Part shown: positions 55,150 to 63,244 of the stretch, piece by piece
How positions within the stretch are numbered: position 1 is the stretch's first letter
Layout: each line of letters begins with the position of its first letter
DNA from: Martinezella tropici
Lineage (GTDB): Bacteria > Pseudomonadota > Alphaproteobacteria > Rhizobiales > Rhizobiaceae
Assembly: GCF_008370325.1 (NCBI RefSeq)
Contig: NZ_VNIP01000008.1
Location: 434,001 to 498,000, forward strand
Direction: 5' to 3'
Length of the DNA: 64,000 nucleotides
Position numbers and translations under genes: made by a program
Notes under the pieces: model-generated
The model's input: the letters and a program-made list of their open reading frames with translations, nothing else
Told to the model about the DNA's origin: nothing
Database searches by the model: none

Positions 55150-55383
55150 ATGGGACAGGCAATGGAACACGAGATCAAGGTAGACAATCGTGGCGATTTC
55201 GGGCTTTGGGCCATCGAGGTTGCGAAGCAGATCATCAGCAATGAGGGCTTTGAGCTGGCAAGAGCCGCGCGGGACGGCACGGACGATGATGTCCGCGCGG
55301 CCGGCAATGCGCTCGGGCAGGCAATCACCAATGCGCTGATGGAAGTCTATGACGGTCTGACCGAAGGTGCTGATGAAGACTAG
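55150..55383 (+). CDS. Small hypothetical protein
   Basis: This 77-residue protein reads FGLWAIEVAKQIISNEGFEL and RAAGNALGQAITNALMEVYD with an acidic end. No known domain is recognised. A second ATG at 55162 is a possible start, with AGG before it. Codon usage resembles the neighbours, and no coding frame overlaps it with better support. Confidence 0.6.
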   Translation: MGQAMEHEIKVDNRGDFGLWAIEVAKQIISNEGFELARAARDGTDDDVRAAGNALGQAITNALMEVYDGLTEGADED

Positions 55384-55548
55384 CGTCGTCTCCGGAGGTT
55401 GCGGCCAATCATCCGCACGCTCGCGCAATCGGCATGCTCAGGATTGAGATTTTCAAGCTGCGTCAACTTAAAATCGCACCTTACAATCGTGAACCGGCAT
55501 CCCCATATTCGGGCCAATTAGTCTTTCTGCCCTATGACAGGAGAGCCA

Positions 55549-56547
55549 ATGTTCAGTGCAGTACCGCGTTTTGCCAAGATCGCAGCAATCGTCGTCCTTG
55601 CCGCCGCTTCGTCGGTAGCGACCTTTGACGCCGCCGACGCGCGTCGGGCTGGATCCAGCGGATTTGGAAGCCGTGGGACGCGTACCTTCGATACGCCGGC
55701 CATTACGAGGACAGCGCCCACGCAGGCGGCACCCATTGACCGGACGATGACGCAGCGGCCGCAGCAGCAGACGACGACCCAGCCGCCGCTTGGCGCGCCC
55801 CAACGTCCGGGCCTTTTCGGCGGCTTCGGTGGGTCGATGATCGGCGGCCTGATCGCCGGCGGTCTTCTCGGCATGCTGCTCGGCCATGGTTTCGGCGGCG
55901 GATTCGGCTTCCTCGGCATGCTGCTGCAGATCGGCTTGATCGTGCTGCTCATCAGCTTTGCCATGCGGTTCTTCGCAAACCGCCAGCGCACACAATATGC
56001 AGCACCGGGATCGGGCACATCCTACAATGTGAATCCGATGAACAATGCGAGCCCTTCGCAGCGTCCTTCCTTCTCCATCCCGTCCATCGGCGGCGGAGCG
56101 GCGGCCGCGCAGAAAGCACGCCAAGCCAATGACGAGATCGGGCTGCAGCAGGCCGATCTCGATCGCTTCGAGCATCTCCTGACCGAAGTCCAATCGGCCT
56201 ATGGCAAGGAAGACTATGCCACGCTGCGCCGCCTGACCACGCCGGAGGCGATGTCCTACCTGGCCGAAGAGCTTGGGGAAAACGCGACGAATGGTGTGCG
56301 CAACAGCGTTTCCGATGTCCGCCTGCTGCAGGGCGATATTGCCGAGGCCTGGCGCGAGGACAATGCCGAATATGCAACGCTCGCGATGCACTATTCGAGC
56401 ATCGATGCCGTGGTCGACCGCACGACGGGAAAACTCGTCGATGGCGACGATCGCAATCCTTCGGAAACGACCGAACTGTGGACCTTCGTGCGCAAGCCGG
56501 GTTCGGACTGGGTGCTTTCCGCGATCCAGGGGACGGAGCTGCACTAA
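55549..56547 (+). CDS. Tim44-like domain membrane protein
   Basis: This 332-residue protein has an N-terminal signal or membrane segment, a disordered Pro/Thr/Gln-rich stretch (TMTQRPQQQTTTQPPLGA), and glycine-rich hydrophobic helices (GGLIAGGLLGMLLGHGFGGG). A C-terminal Tim44-like domain follows (about residues 190-332, DLDRFEHLLTEVQSAYGKED). Bacterial Tim44-like proteins are inner-membrane proteins of uncertain role. AGGAGA lies seven bases before the ATG. Confidence 0.85.
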   Translation: MFSAVPRFAKIAAIVVLAAASSVATFDAADARRAGSSGFGSRGTRTFDTPAITRTAPTQAAPIDRTMTQRPQQQTTTQPPLGAPQRPGLFGGFGGSMIGGLIAGGLLGMLLGHGFGGGFGFLGMLLQIGLIVLLISFAMRFFANRQRTQYAAPGSGTSYNVNPMNNASPSQRPSFSIPSIGGGAAAAQKARQANDEIGLQQADLDRFEHLLTEVQSAYGKEDYATLRRLTTPEAMSYLAEELGENATNGVRNSVSDVRLLQGDIAEAWREDNAEYATLAMHYSSIDAVVDRTTGKLVDGDDRNPSETTELWTFVRKPGSDWVLSAIQGTELH

Positions 56548-56710
56548 GCGACGCGGCCTCCGCAGAGAGCCGCCCCGTGAGGGATCGCGGGCGGCTGGTC
56601 CTATCCAGGAACTGATGGTTCCCATCCTTTAAACCTGAAGAAGTCGTGCGGGTGTCGAATGCGACGCGGCGCTCGCCTTGACTCGCCAAATCTGTCCTCT
56701 AATGTGCCTA

Positions 56711-56728
56711 TGTGGAAACGTTACCACA
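56711..56728. promoter_or_regulatory. LacI-type operator before the sugar operon
   Basis: TGTGGAAACGTTACCACA is an 18-base palindrome with one symmetric mismatch and the central CG typical of LacI/GalR-family sites. It ends 13 bases before the aldolase ATG, overlapping where RNA polymerase or the ribosome would bind. The LacI regulator encoded at the end of the same cluster is the obvious ligand. Confidence 0.75.
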
Positions 56729-56741
56729 TTGGGAGGAACTA

Positions 56742-57566
56742 ATGAAATCGGCGCGGCTCAACCGCCTGTTCGGCGTATCCGGAAATTGCTTCGACGTCGC
56801 CATCGATCATGGCATGTTCAATGAACGGACCTTTCTCGCCGGCATCGAGGATATGCGAACAGCGATCAAGGTTATTGCCGATGCCGCGCCCGATGCCATC
56901 CAGCTTCCGCCGGGTACCGCGCCCATTCTGCAGGCAATCCCCGGCAAACATCGCCCGGCTCTGGTGCTGCGGACCGATATCGCCAATATCTACGGCAATC
57001 CGCTGCCCTCCGCACTGTTTTCCGAGATGATCGACCGGGGTGTGGAGCAGGCTGTTGCACTCGATGCAGCCTGCGTCGTCGTCAATCTTCTGATGCTACC
57101 GGATCAGCCGGAGGTTTACCGCGCCTGCGTGCGCAACGTGAACAGCCTGAAACGCGAATGCGAGATCTACGGCATGCCGTTGATGGTCGAACCGTTGGTC
57201 ATGCAGGACAATTCCAAAGGCGCCTATATGGTCGATGGTGCGATCGACAAGATCCTGCCGCTGGTGCGCCAGGCCGCCGAACTCGGCGCCGACATCATCA
57301 AGGCCGACCCCTGTGACAATGTGCGGGAATACCACCGCGTCATCGAGATTGCCCAAGGCTTGCCCGTATTGGTGCGTGGTGGCGGCCGCGTCTCGGATCA
57401 GGAAATCCTTTCCCGCACGAAACAGTTGATGGAGCAAGGCGCCAACGGCATCGTCTATGGTCGCAACGTCATCCAGCACAACAATCCCGCTGGCATGACG
57501 CGCGCCCTGATGGCAATCGTCCATGAGGGCGCTTCACCCGAAGACGCCTCCAGGCATCTCGCCTGA
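56742..57566 (+). CDS. Class I aldolase, FbaB/LsrF-like
   Basis: This 274-residue TIM-barrel aldolase opens with FDVAIDHGMFNE and has the Schiff-base lysine K187 in GADIIKADPCD. The phosphate loops are VRGGGRV (211-217) and GIVYGRNVIQ near 236-245. It matches the archaeal-type class I FBP aldolase/LsrF group and also the sulfofructose-1-phosphate aldolase-like clade. It presumably cleaves a phosphorylated ketose produced by the kinase in the same operon. GGGAGG precedes the ATG. Confidence 0.88.
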   Translation: MKSARLNRLFGVSGNCFDVAIDHGMFNERTFLAGIEDMRTAIKVIADAAPDAIQLPPGTAPILQAIPGKHRPALVLRTDIANIYGNPLPSALFSEMIDRGVEQAVALDAACVVVNLLMLPDQPEVYRACVRNVNSLKRECEIYGMPLMVEPLVMQDNSKGAYMVDGAIDKILPLVRQAAELGADIIKADPCDNVREYHRVIEIAQGLPVLVRGGGRVSDQEILSRTKQLMEQGANGIVYGRNVIQHNNPAGMTRALMAIVHEGASPEDASRHLA

Positions 57567-57588
57567 TATATCCTGGGGAGGAGGAGAC

Positions 57589-58746
57589 ATGAAAAGAGCA
57601 TTCCGCTTCGGCGTCATCGGCTGCGGCCTGATGGGACGCGAATTCGCAAGTGCCGCCGCGCGCTGGCTGCACCTTGCCGATACCAGGGCGCGGCCCGAAA
57701 TCGTTGCCGTCTGCGACACCAATGCGGCACTGCTCGACTGGTTCAAGGATAACGTGCCGTCGGTCCGGCAATTCACCAACGATTATAAGGAGCTGCTTGC
57801 CAATCCGGATGTCGACGCGGTTTATTGCGCCGTGCCGCATGTGCTTCACCAGCAATTCTATATCGATGTCCTAAAAGCCGGAAAGCATCTGCTCGGCGAA
57901 AAGCCGTTCGGCATGGATGCGGCCCAGAACCGGGAGATCATGGCGGTGCGGGCAGAAAACCCGAAGCTTCTCGTTCGCTGCTCGTCGGAAATGCCGTTCT
58001 TTCCGGGAGCGCAAAAGGTCATTGCGCTCGCCGAAAGCGGCGAGATGGGCGATATTCTTGAAGTCGAGGCAGGGTTCCTGCATTCGTCCGACATAGACAG
58101 GCAGAAGCCGATCAATTGGAAGCGCATGGCCGATATCAACGGCGACTATGGCTGCATGGGCGATCTCGGCATGCATGTGCTGCATGTGCCCTTGCGGCTC
58201 GGCTGGCGGCCACAGACACTACATGCGCAGCTGGTCAAGAAGATCACGGAGCGCCCGGACGGCAAGGGCGGCATGGTGCCGTGCACGACCTGGGACAATG
58301 CGACGATCAGCGCTCGCGTCAACACGGGCGACCAGGATTTTCCGATGGTGTTGAAGACGTGGCGCATCGCGCCAGGCGAGGCCAATACCTGGTACATTCG
58401 AATCCTCGGCATGAAGAAGAGCGCCTTCTTCACCACGAAAGCGCCGCGGCAATGGCAGTGGATGGATTATAATGGCGGCGCTCAGGCCTGGAGCACCGAA
58501 GACCTTGGATACGGCTCGCTCTTCCCGGCGATAACAGGCAAGATCTTCGAGTTCGGCTTTGCCGATGCCATCCAGCAAATGTGGGCCGCTTTCGTCGATG
58601 AATTGGCTGGCGGAAACGCCAATGGCTTTACTTGTGCCACGCCGGAAGAAGCGCAGGCGCATCACGCGGTGCTGACGGCGGCGCTGAAATCCGGCCATGA
58701 GAATATCGTCGTGCCGGTCGATTATGAAGGAGCGTCCACACGATGA
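57589..58746 (+). CDS. Gfo/Idh/MocA family oxidoreductase
   Basis: This 385-residue protein has an N-terminal Rossmann domain (FGVIGCGLMGREFA) and the conserved GEKPFGMD lysine motif, then a C-terminal substrate domain. The family oxidises or reduces sugars and inositols, or as NAD-dependent glycosidases cleaves glycosides. GAGGAGGAG precedes the ATG at 57589. It overlaps the isomerase gene by four bases. Confidence 0.92.
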   Translation: MKRAFRFGVIGCGLMGREFASAAARWLHLADTRARPEIVAVCDTNAALLDWFKDNVPSVRQFTNDYKELLANPDVDAVYCAVPHVLHQQFYIDVLKAGKHLLGEKPFGMDAAQNREIMAVRAENPKLLVRCSSEMPFFPGAQKVIALAESGEMGDILEVEAGFLHSSDIDRQKPINWKRMADINGDYGCMGDLGMHVLHVPLRLGWRPQTLHAQLVKKITERPDGKGGMVPCTTWDNATISARVNTGDQDFPMVLKTWRIAPGEANTWYIRILGMKKSAFFTTKAPRQWQWMDYNGGAQAWSTEDLGYGSLFPAITGKIFEFGFADAIQQMWAAFVDELAGGNANGFTCATPEEAQAHHAVLTAALKSGHENIVVPVDYEGASTR

Positions 58747-59414
58747 AGCGCTCCGAGATCAACGAGGCGCTGCGGCGCGCAGGCAAAACCCTAGAGTATT
58801 GGCGATGGTCCCTGCCGGAATGGGGCTACTGGACCGAGGCGGATTTCGCCGCCAATCCGGAGGCGGCGGGCTATCTGCGTGCCCATCAATTGGGGTGGGA
58901 CGTCACGGATTTCGGCTCCGGCCGATTTGCCGAGTGTGGCCTTGTGCTCTTTTGCCTGCGCAACGGCATCGTCGGCGTCGAAGGCGAGCGTACCTATGCC
59001 GAGAAGCTGCTTTTCGTCGAGGAAGGGCAGGTGACGCCGACCCATCGTCATCAAGCCAAGATGGAAGACATCATCAACAGGGCCGGCGGCGATCTGGTGA
59101 TCGAATTTGCCGCGACCGACGCCGAAGGCAATGTGCTGAAGGATCATGTGACCGTTCCGGTCGATGGTCTGCCAAGGAAACTTGCCGCGTGGGAGCCGCT
59201 GGTTCTCTCACCCGGCCAGAGCGTCACGATCCGAACTGGGCTCTATCATCGCTTTTACGGCCGAAAGGGCGGCGGGCCTGTGTTCGTCGGCGAGGTCAGC
59301 CAAGTCAACGACGATAACAGCGATAACTATTTTCTGGAGCCGATCGGCCGTTTCGCCGCGATCGAGGAGGATGAACCGCCTCTCAGACCCCTGTGGAATG
59401 AGGCAGGTGGCTGA
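58743..59414 (+). CDS. D-lyxose/D-mannose isomerase-like cupin
   Basis: This 223-residue cupin protein matches the D-lyxose ketol-isomerase family (DUF1498). Metal ligands are in THRHQAKMED (H101, H103, E108) and in GLYHRF (H169). The family interconverts aldoses and ketoses of the lyxose-mannose configuration. In this operon it would supply the ketose for the PfkB kinase. It overlaps the upstream stop by four bases and the downstream start by one. Confidence 0.9.
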   Translation: MKRSEINEALRRAGKTLEYWRWSLPEWGYWTEADFAANPEAAGYLRAHQLGWDVTDFGSGRFAECGLVLFCLRNGIVGVEGERTYAEKLLFVEEGQVTPTHRHQAKMEDIINRAGGDLVIEFAATDAEGNVLKDHVTVPVDGLPRKLAAWEPLVLSPGQSVTIRTGLYHRFYGRKGGGPVFVGEVSQVNDDNSDNYFLEPIGRFAAIEEDEPPLRPLWNEAGG

Positions 59415-60472
59415 TGCGGACCGGGGAGGAGGTTCGGGGCGGCGAGAAGCAGGACAAGGGAGGGATTGTCTGCGCGGGAAACTTCATCGTCGATCGTGTC
59501 CATACGCTGTCCTATTGGCCCGAGCAGGGTAATCTCGCCCACATCGTCAATCAGGACGTGGGCGTGGGGGGAGGGGCAGCCAATGTCGTTACCGACCTCG
59601 CCTCGCTCGGCTTTCCCGGAAAGCTCGCCGCCGCCGGCTGCATCGGCGTGGATATCGACGGAGAGATCGTCAAGACGCGGCTTCAGAGCGCCGGCATTGA
59701 TGTAATCGGTCTGCGGGAGCTTGCCGACCGTGCGACGGCGCATACGCATGTCATGAATGTGCCGGGGCAGAACCGTACCTTCTTCTATCATGGCGGCGCC
59801 AATGATGCAGTGACGGATGCGCTCGTCTCGCCTGCCGTCTTTGCGGACGCCGGCTATCGGCTGTTCTACCTCGGCTATCTCATGCTACTGCCCGGTCTCG
59901 ACGGCATCGATGCGGATGGCCGATCCGGGGCATCACGCCTGCTGGAGGCCGCGCGCAATGCCGGCCTGACCACCTGCGTTGATTTCGTCTCCAGCGAAGA
60001 TCCGGAGTTTGCGGCGAAGGTTGGTGCAGCTCTGCCCTATTGCGATTTCCTTGTCATCAATGAAGTCGAGGCGGGGCGGGCAACCGGCGTGACCGTACGC
60101 GACGGGAGGGGGGAGTTGATCGAATCCGCGCTGCTGACGACCGGTGAGCGGCTGCTGGCGGCGGGCGTCGCCAGGGGCGCGATCATTCACGCCCCGGAAA
60201 TCTGCTTCTGGTTCGCGCCGGGGCGCTCGCCTATTGTTTCCAGGTCGCGGCCGATTGATCCGGCTGAAATCGTCAGTACGGTCGGCGCCGGCGATGCCTT
60301 CTGTGCCGCCGTACTTTACGGCCTGCATGAAGATTGGCCCGTCGAGCGCATCTGCGCTGCCGCCCATGCCGCCGCCGCCCGTTGCCTGGGAGGTGCGACC
60401 GCGACGGACGGCATCCCTGACATGCCAACGCTTCTCAAGGATGTGAAGGCGATGCAGCATGCATGTGCCTGA
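59414..60472 (+). CDS. PfkB family carbohydrate kinase
   Basis: This 352-residue ribokinase-fold kinase shows the N-terminal GGGAANVVTDLASLG and the C-terminal signature STVGAGDAFCAAV, whose Asp is the catalytic base. It would phosphorylate a ketose using ATP before aldolase cleavage. Its ATG overlaps the isomerase TGA. The N-terminal 18 residues are extra relative to typical relatives, so an internal start is possible. Confidence 0.9.
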   Translation: MRTGEEVRGGEKQDKGGIVCAGNFIVDRVHTLSYWPEQGNLAHIVNQDVGVGGGAANVVTDLASLGFPGKLAAAGCIGVDIDGEIVKTRLQSAGIDVIGLRELADRATAHTHVMNVPGQNRTFFYHGGANDAVTDALVSPAVFADAGYRLFYLGYLMLLPGLDGIDADGRSGASRLLEAARNAGLTTCVDFVSSEDPEFAAKVGAALPYCDFLVINEVEAGRATGVTVRDGRGELIESALLTTGERLLAAGVARGAIIHAPEICFWFAPGRSPIVSRSRPIDPAEIVSTVGAGDAFCAAVLYGLHEDWPVERICAAAHAAAARCLGGATATDGIPDMPTLLKDVKAMQHACA

Positions 60473-60575
60473 TGTGTCGGCTGCTAGGCGGTAACGCATA
60501 TCATTGGATGCTATGGTGTCGCCGAGAGCTGCGCGATAGGATCAGGAAATCGAACCTTATGCTCGGAGGAGGAGA

Positions 60576-61586
60576 ATGAGGGCAGTCCGTTTGGAATCGA
60601 TCGGATCCATGGCCATGCGCAATGTGGAAAAGCCGAGCGCCGGACCAGGAGATATCATCGTCCGGGTTCTGGCCGCCGGCATCTGCGGATCCGACCGGCA
60701 TATGTTCAAGGGCGAATATCCGACGGCCATGCCGGTGGCCTTGGGCCATGAATTCTGTGGTCTCGTGGAGGAGGTAGGCGAGGGCGTTTCGTCCTTCGTG
60801 GGTGGAGAGCTCGTGACGGTGGACCCGAATATTGCTTGCGGCACCTGCCCTGCCTGCCGGCGCGGGCGACCGAACCTATGCGCCAATCTGAAGGCTATTG
60901 GGGTGACGCGGGACGGCGGCTTTGCCGACCATGTCGCGGTTCCCTGCGGCCAGGCGTTCACGCTGCCTCCCGATCTCGATCCGGTCCATGGCGCCTTTTG
61001 CGAGCCGCTGGCCTGCTGCATCCATGCCATCGACAAGGCGAAGATCCGCCCGGGCGACAGCGTCGCTATATTGGGCGGCGGCGTGATCGGCCTGCTCATG
61101 GTGCAGCTGGCCCGTCTTGCCGGTGCGGACCAGATCATCCTGATCACGAGGCAGCTATCGCGGCGCGAGGCGGCGTTGCGGCTGGGGGCGAGGCTGACCC
61201 TCGATCCGACGGCGGTGGACGCGGTTGCCGCCGTCAAGGATGCGACCCATGGTGGCGTGGATGTCGTCATGGAATGCGCCGGAGTTCCCGAAACGCTGCA
61301 GACCGGCGTGCGGATGGCTCGACGTGGCGGTGTCTTCGTCCTCTTCGGCGTCACGCCGGCAGGCCTCGAAGTGCCCGTTCTGCCATTCGATCTGCTTGCC
61401 AACGAAGTCGAGATCAGGCCGGCCTATCTCAATCCCTTCACCCATTCCCGGGCTGCTGCCATGGTGGCGAGCGGCATTCTGGAACTGGATTCGCTTGTCA
61501 CGAAGACCATAGGTCTCGAAGAGGTGGCGAGCGTGGTCGGCAGCGCGCCATTGACCGGCGAGATCAAGGTCATCGTCCGGCCCTGA
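60576..61586 (+). CDS. Zinc-dependent medium-chain alcohol/polyol dehydrogenase
   Basis: This 336-residue MDR dehydrogenase has catalytic-zinc residues in AAGICGSDRHMFKG and LGHEFCG, and structural zinc cysteines in CGTCPACRRGRPNLC. It has a Rossmann GGGVIGLLMVQLA. Relatives oxidise sorbitol, galactitol, L-threonine or similar polyols with NAD+. It may feed the pathway from a polyol or reduce the aldehyde released by the aldolase. GGAGGAGG precedes the ATG. Confidence 0.92.
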   Translation: MRAVRLESIGSMAMRNVEKPSAGPGDIIVRVLAAGICGSDRHMFKGEYPTAMPVALGHEFCGLVEEVGEGVSSFVGGELVTVDPNIACGTCPACRRGRPNLCANLKAIGVTRDGGFADHVAVPCGQAFTLPPDLDPVHGAFCEPLACCIHAIDKAKIRPGDSVAILGGGVIGLLMVQLARLAGADQIILITRQLSRREAALRLGARLTLDPTAVDAVAAVKDATHGGVDVVMECAGVPETLQTGVRMARRGGVFVLFGVTPAGLEVPVLPFDLLANEVEIRPAYLNPFTHSRAAAMVASGILELDSLVTKTIGLEEVASVVGSAPLTGEIKVIVRP

Positions 61587-61606
61587 ATGCCGCCTGAAGG
61601 CGGCAT
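61587..61606. terminator. Bidirectional terminator
   Basis: ATGCCGCCT (61587-61595) and AGGCGGCAT (61598-61606) form a perfect nine-pair stem with a two-base loop immediately after the dehydrogenase stop and before the convergent LacI stop. It is followed by an AT-rich stretch. Confidence 0.75.
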
Positions 61607-61610
61607 ATAT

Positions 61611-62630
61611 TCATTTGCGGACGGGGCCGGTGGAATCGCGCTCGATCAAAGTCACAGGCAATTTGACGATGGCGTCCTTTCGCGGCTCGCCATTCGCCCG
61701 CTCTTCTTCGATCAGGGCCTCCAATCGCAGGGCTGCCTGTTCGCCGACGCTGCGGATCGGCTGCGCGACGGTCGTCAGGCGTGGAAAGACATAGGCCGCC
61801 TCCGGCAGATCGTCGAAGCCGATGACCGAATAGTCGCGTGGTACGGAAAGGCCGTGGTCCTGAATGGCATGAATTGCGGCGATCGCCGAAATATCTGTTG
61901 TGCCGATAATGGCCGTCACCTCGGGCCGGGAGGCCACCAATTCCCTTGCGAGAGGATAGGTCGCCGCAAAGCTATGTTCCTCGGCCATGGTCACGACCGC
62001 TGGTGCTATGCCGTTTTCGGCCATTTCCGCCGTGATGCCGCGAAGGCGAAGCTGGACCGGCTGGCTATGCGCCGGCGCACCGACAATGCCGATCAGACGA
62101 TGGCCAAGGCCGATCAGATGGCGGGCCATCAAGCGCCCGCCCTCCTCATGATCGGCCATGACGGCATCGTCGGCAATTCCGGTGAGCTCGCGGTCGATGG
62201 CGACGATCGGGATCTGCGCGTCGCGCAGCGCTTCGAAATGGTCGGTACTGCCGAAGGCGCTTGCCACGATGACGCCGTCGACGCGCTGGGATAGCAGCAT
62301 GGAGATGTAGCGTGCCTCGTGATCCATATTTTCGGCCGTGCTGCAGATCAGCGTCTGATAGCCGCGCCGGAACAGGTCCTGTTCGATGGCATGCGCGAGG
62401 ATGCCGAAGAAAGGCACGTCGATCGACGGCAGCATCAGCCCGATCATCCGGCTCGGTGCGCCGCGAAGCATGCGTGCTCCCTTGCTTGGCGTGTAGTTGA
62501 GAGTGCGAATGGCAGCCTCCACACGCTCCCGCAGCTCCGGAGAGGCATAGCCGCTATTATTCAGCACGCGCGAGACCGACGAGACTGATGTTCCAGCGAG
62601 CTTCGCGATATGTCTGATGCTGGTGGTCAC
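61611..62630 (-). CDS. LacI family transcriptional regulator
   Basis: This 339-residue protein has an N-terminal LacI HTH (SIRHIAKLAGTSVSSVSRVL) with the hinge SKGARMLRG, and a periplasmic-binding-like ligand domain. It is convergent with the sugar operon and is very probably its repressor, acting through the palindrome at 56711-56728. The effector should be the operon's substrate or a phosphorylated intermediate. Confidence 0.93.
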   Translation of the reverse strand: MTTSIRHIAKLAGTSVSSVSRVLNNSGYASPELRERVEAAIRTLNYTPSKGARMLRGAPSRMIGLMLPSIDVPFFGILAHAIEQDLFRRGYQTLICSTAENMDHEARYISMLLSQRVDGVIVASAFGSTDHFEALRDAQIPIVAIDRELTGIADDAVMADHEEGGRLMARHLIGLGHRLIGIVGAPAHSQPVQLRLRGITAEMAENGIAPAVVTMAEEHSFAATYPLARELVASRPEVTAIIGTTDISAIAAIHAIQDHGLSVPRDYSVIGFDDLPEAAYVFPRLTTVAQPIRSVGEQAALRLEALIEEERANGEPRKDAIVKLPVTLIERDSTGPVRK

Positions 62631-63029
62631 TGGTTCGCATTTCTTTGTCTGGGGGTCGAATAGTCATGAATCGTGTTGCAAAAACTCTATCGCTAGGTCG
62701 TTGACTAAATCACTGGTCGGAAACTGCATCAAGCGTGACGCGGGCCCGCTTTATGTCTCGCCATACCCTTGTCGACTGTCTTGGGCGTGCGGTCCAGGCG
62801 CGGGATAGAGACATCTCCGCTCGTCTCGACAATCCCGTGGGCATTTATAAGATTTTTATATCTTCTCCTATCCGCCCGTCTCGAACCTTAATGCGGTTCG
62901 GTCGCATATTGTGTGGCGAAGATACACGCGAAGTGCTCTTCCCCTCGGCAGATTGAAAATAGGCGCCTTCATGTGGAGCGCTCCGGATCTTTTCTGTCAT
63001 CAACAATAACAATCAAGGATTCGCGATCG
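62631..63029. other. Upstream region of the kdp operon
   Basis: 399 bases without a supported gene other than short random frames. An AT-rich tract (GCATTTATAAGATTTTTATA, 62841-62860) stands out and resembles the TTTATA-rich sites bound by KdpE in enterobacteria, so it is a candidate for potassium-starvation control. Confidence 0.35.
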
Positions 63030-63113
63030 ATGATGGACATTATTCTTGTCGGGATCGGCGTTTTATTCTTCCTCCTTTGCGTCGCTTATACCAAGGCCTG
63101 CGACAGCCTCTAG
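63030..63113 (+). CDS. KdpF-like small membrane peptide
   Basis: A 27-residue peptide, MMDIILVGIGVLFFLLCVAY followed by TKACDSL, is a single hydrophobic helix with a short polar tail. Its position directly before kdpF and its size suggest a Kdp-associated micropeptide. An ATG three bases later is an equally possible start, and AAGGA lies about 11 bases before the first. I cannot name a characterised homologue. Confidence 0.6.
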   Translation: MMDIILVGIGVLFFLLCVAYTKACDSL

Positions 63114-63127
63114 TCGGAGAGACGGCA

Positions 63128-63217
63128 ATGCTTCTCGATTACATTCTCGGCGGCGGCGTGACGATCTTTCTCACCGTCTACCTGGTCTATGCTCTCATTC
63201 GCCCCGAGCGCTTCTAA
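63128..63217 (+). CDS. kdpF: K+-transporting ATPase subunit F
   Basis: This 29-residue single-helix peptide, MLLDYILGGGVTIFLTVYLV then YALIRPERF, has the KdpF pattern ending in a short basic-acidic ALxxPERF tail. KdpF stabilises the KdpFABC complex in the inner membrane. It lies 27 bases before kdpA. Confidence 0.88.
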   Translation: MLLDYILGGGVTIFLTVYLVYALIRPERF

Positions 63218-63244
63218 CAGCGCTTCATAGGGAAAGTTACTTCC

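Noticed and set aside
55468-56625. 385-codon minus-strand frame opposite the Tim44-like gene
   Set aside because: It mirrors the Tim44-like protein, whose signal, glycine-rich helices and ribosome binding site are clear.
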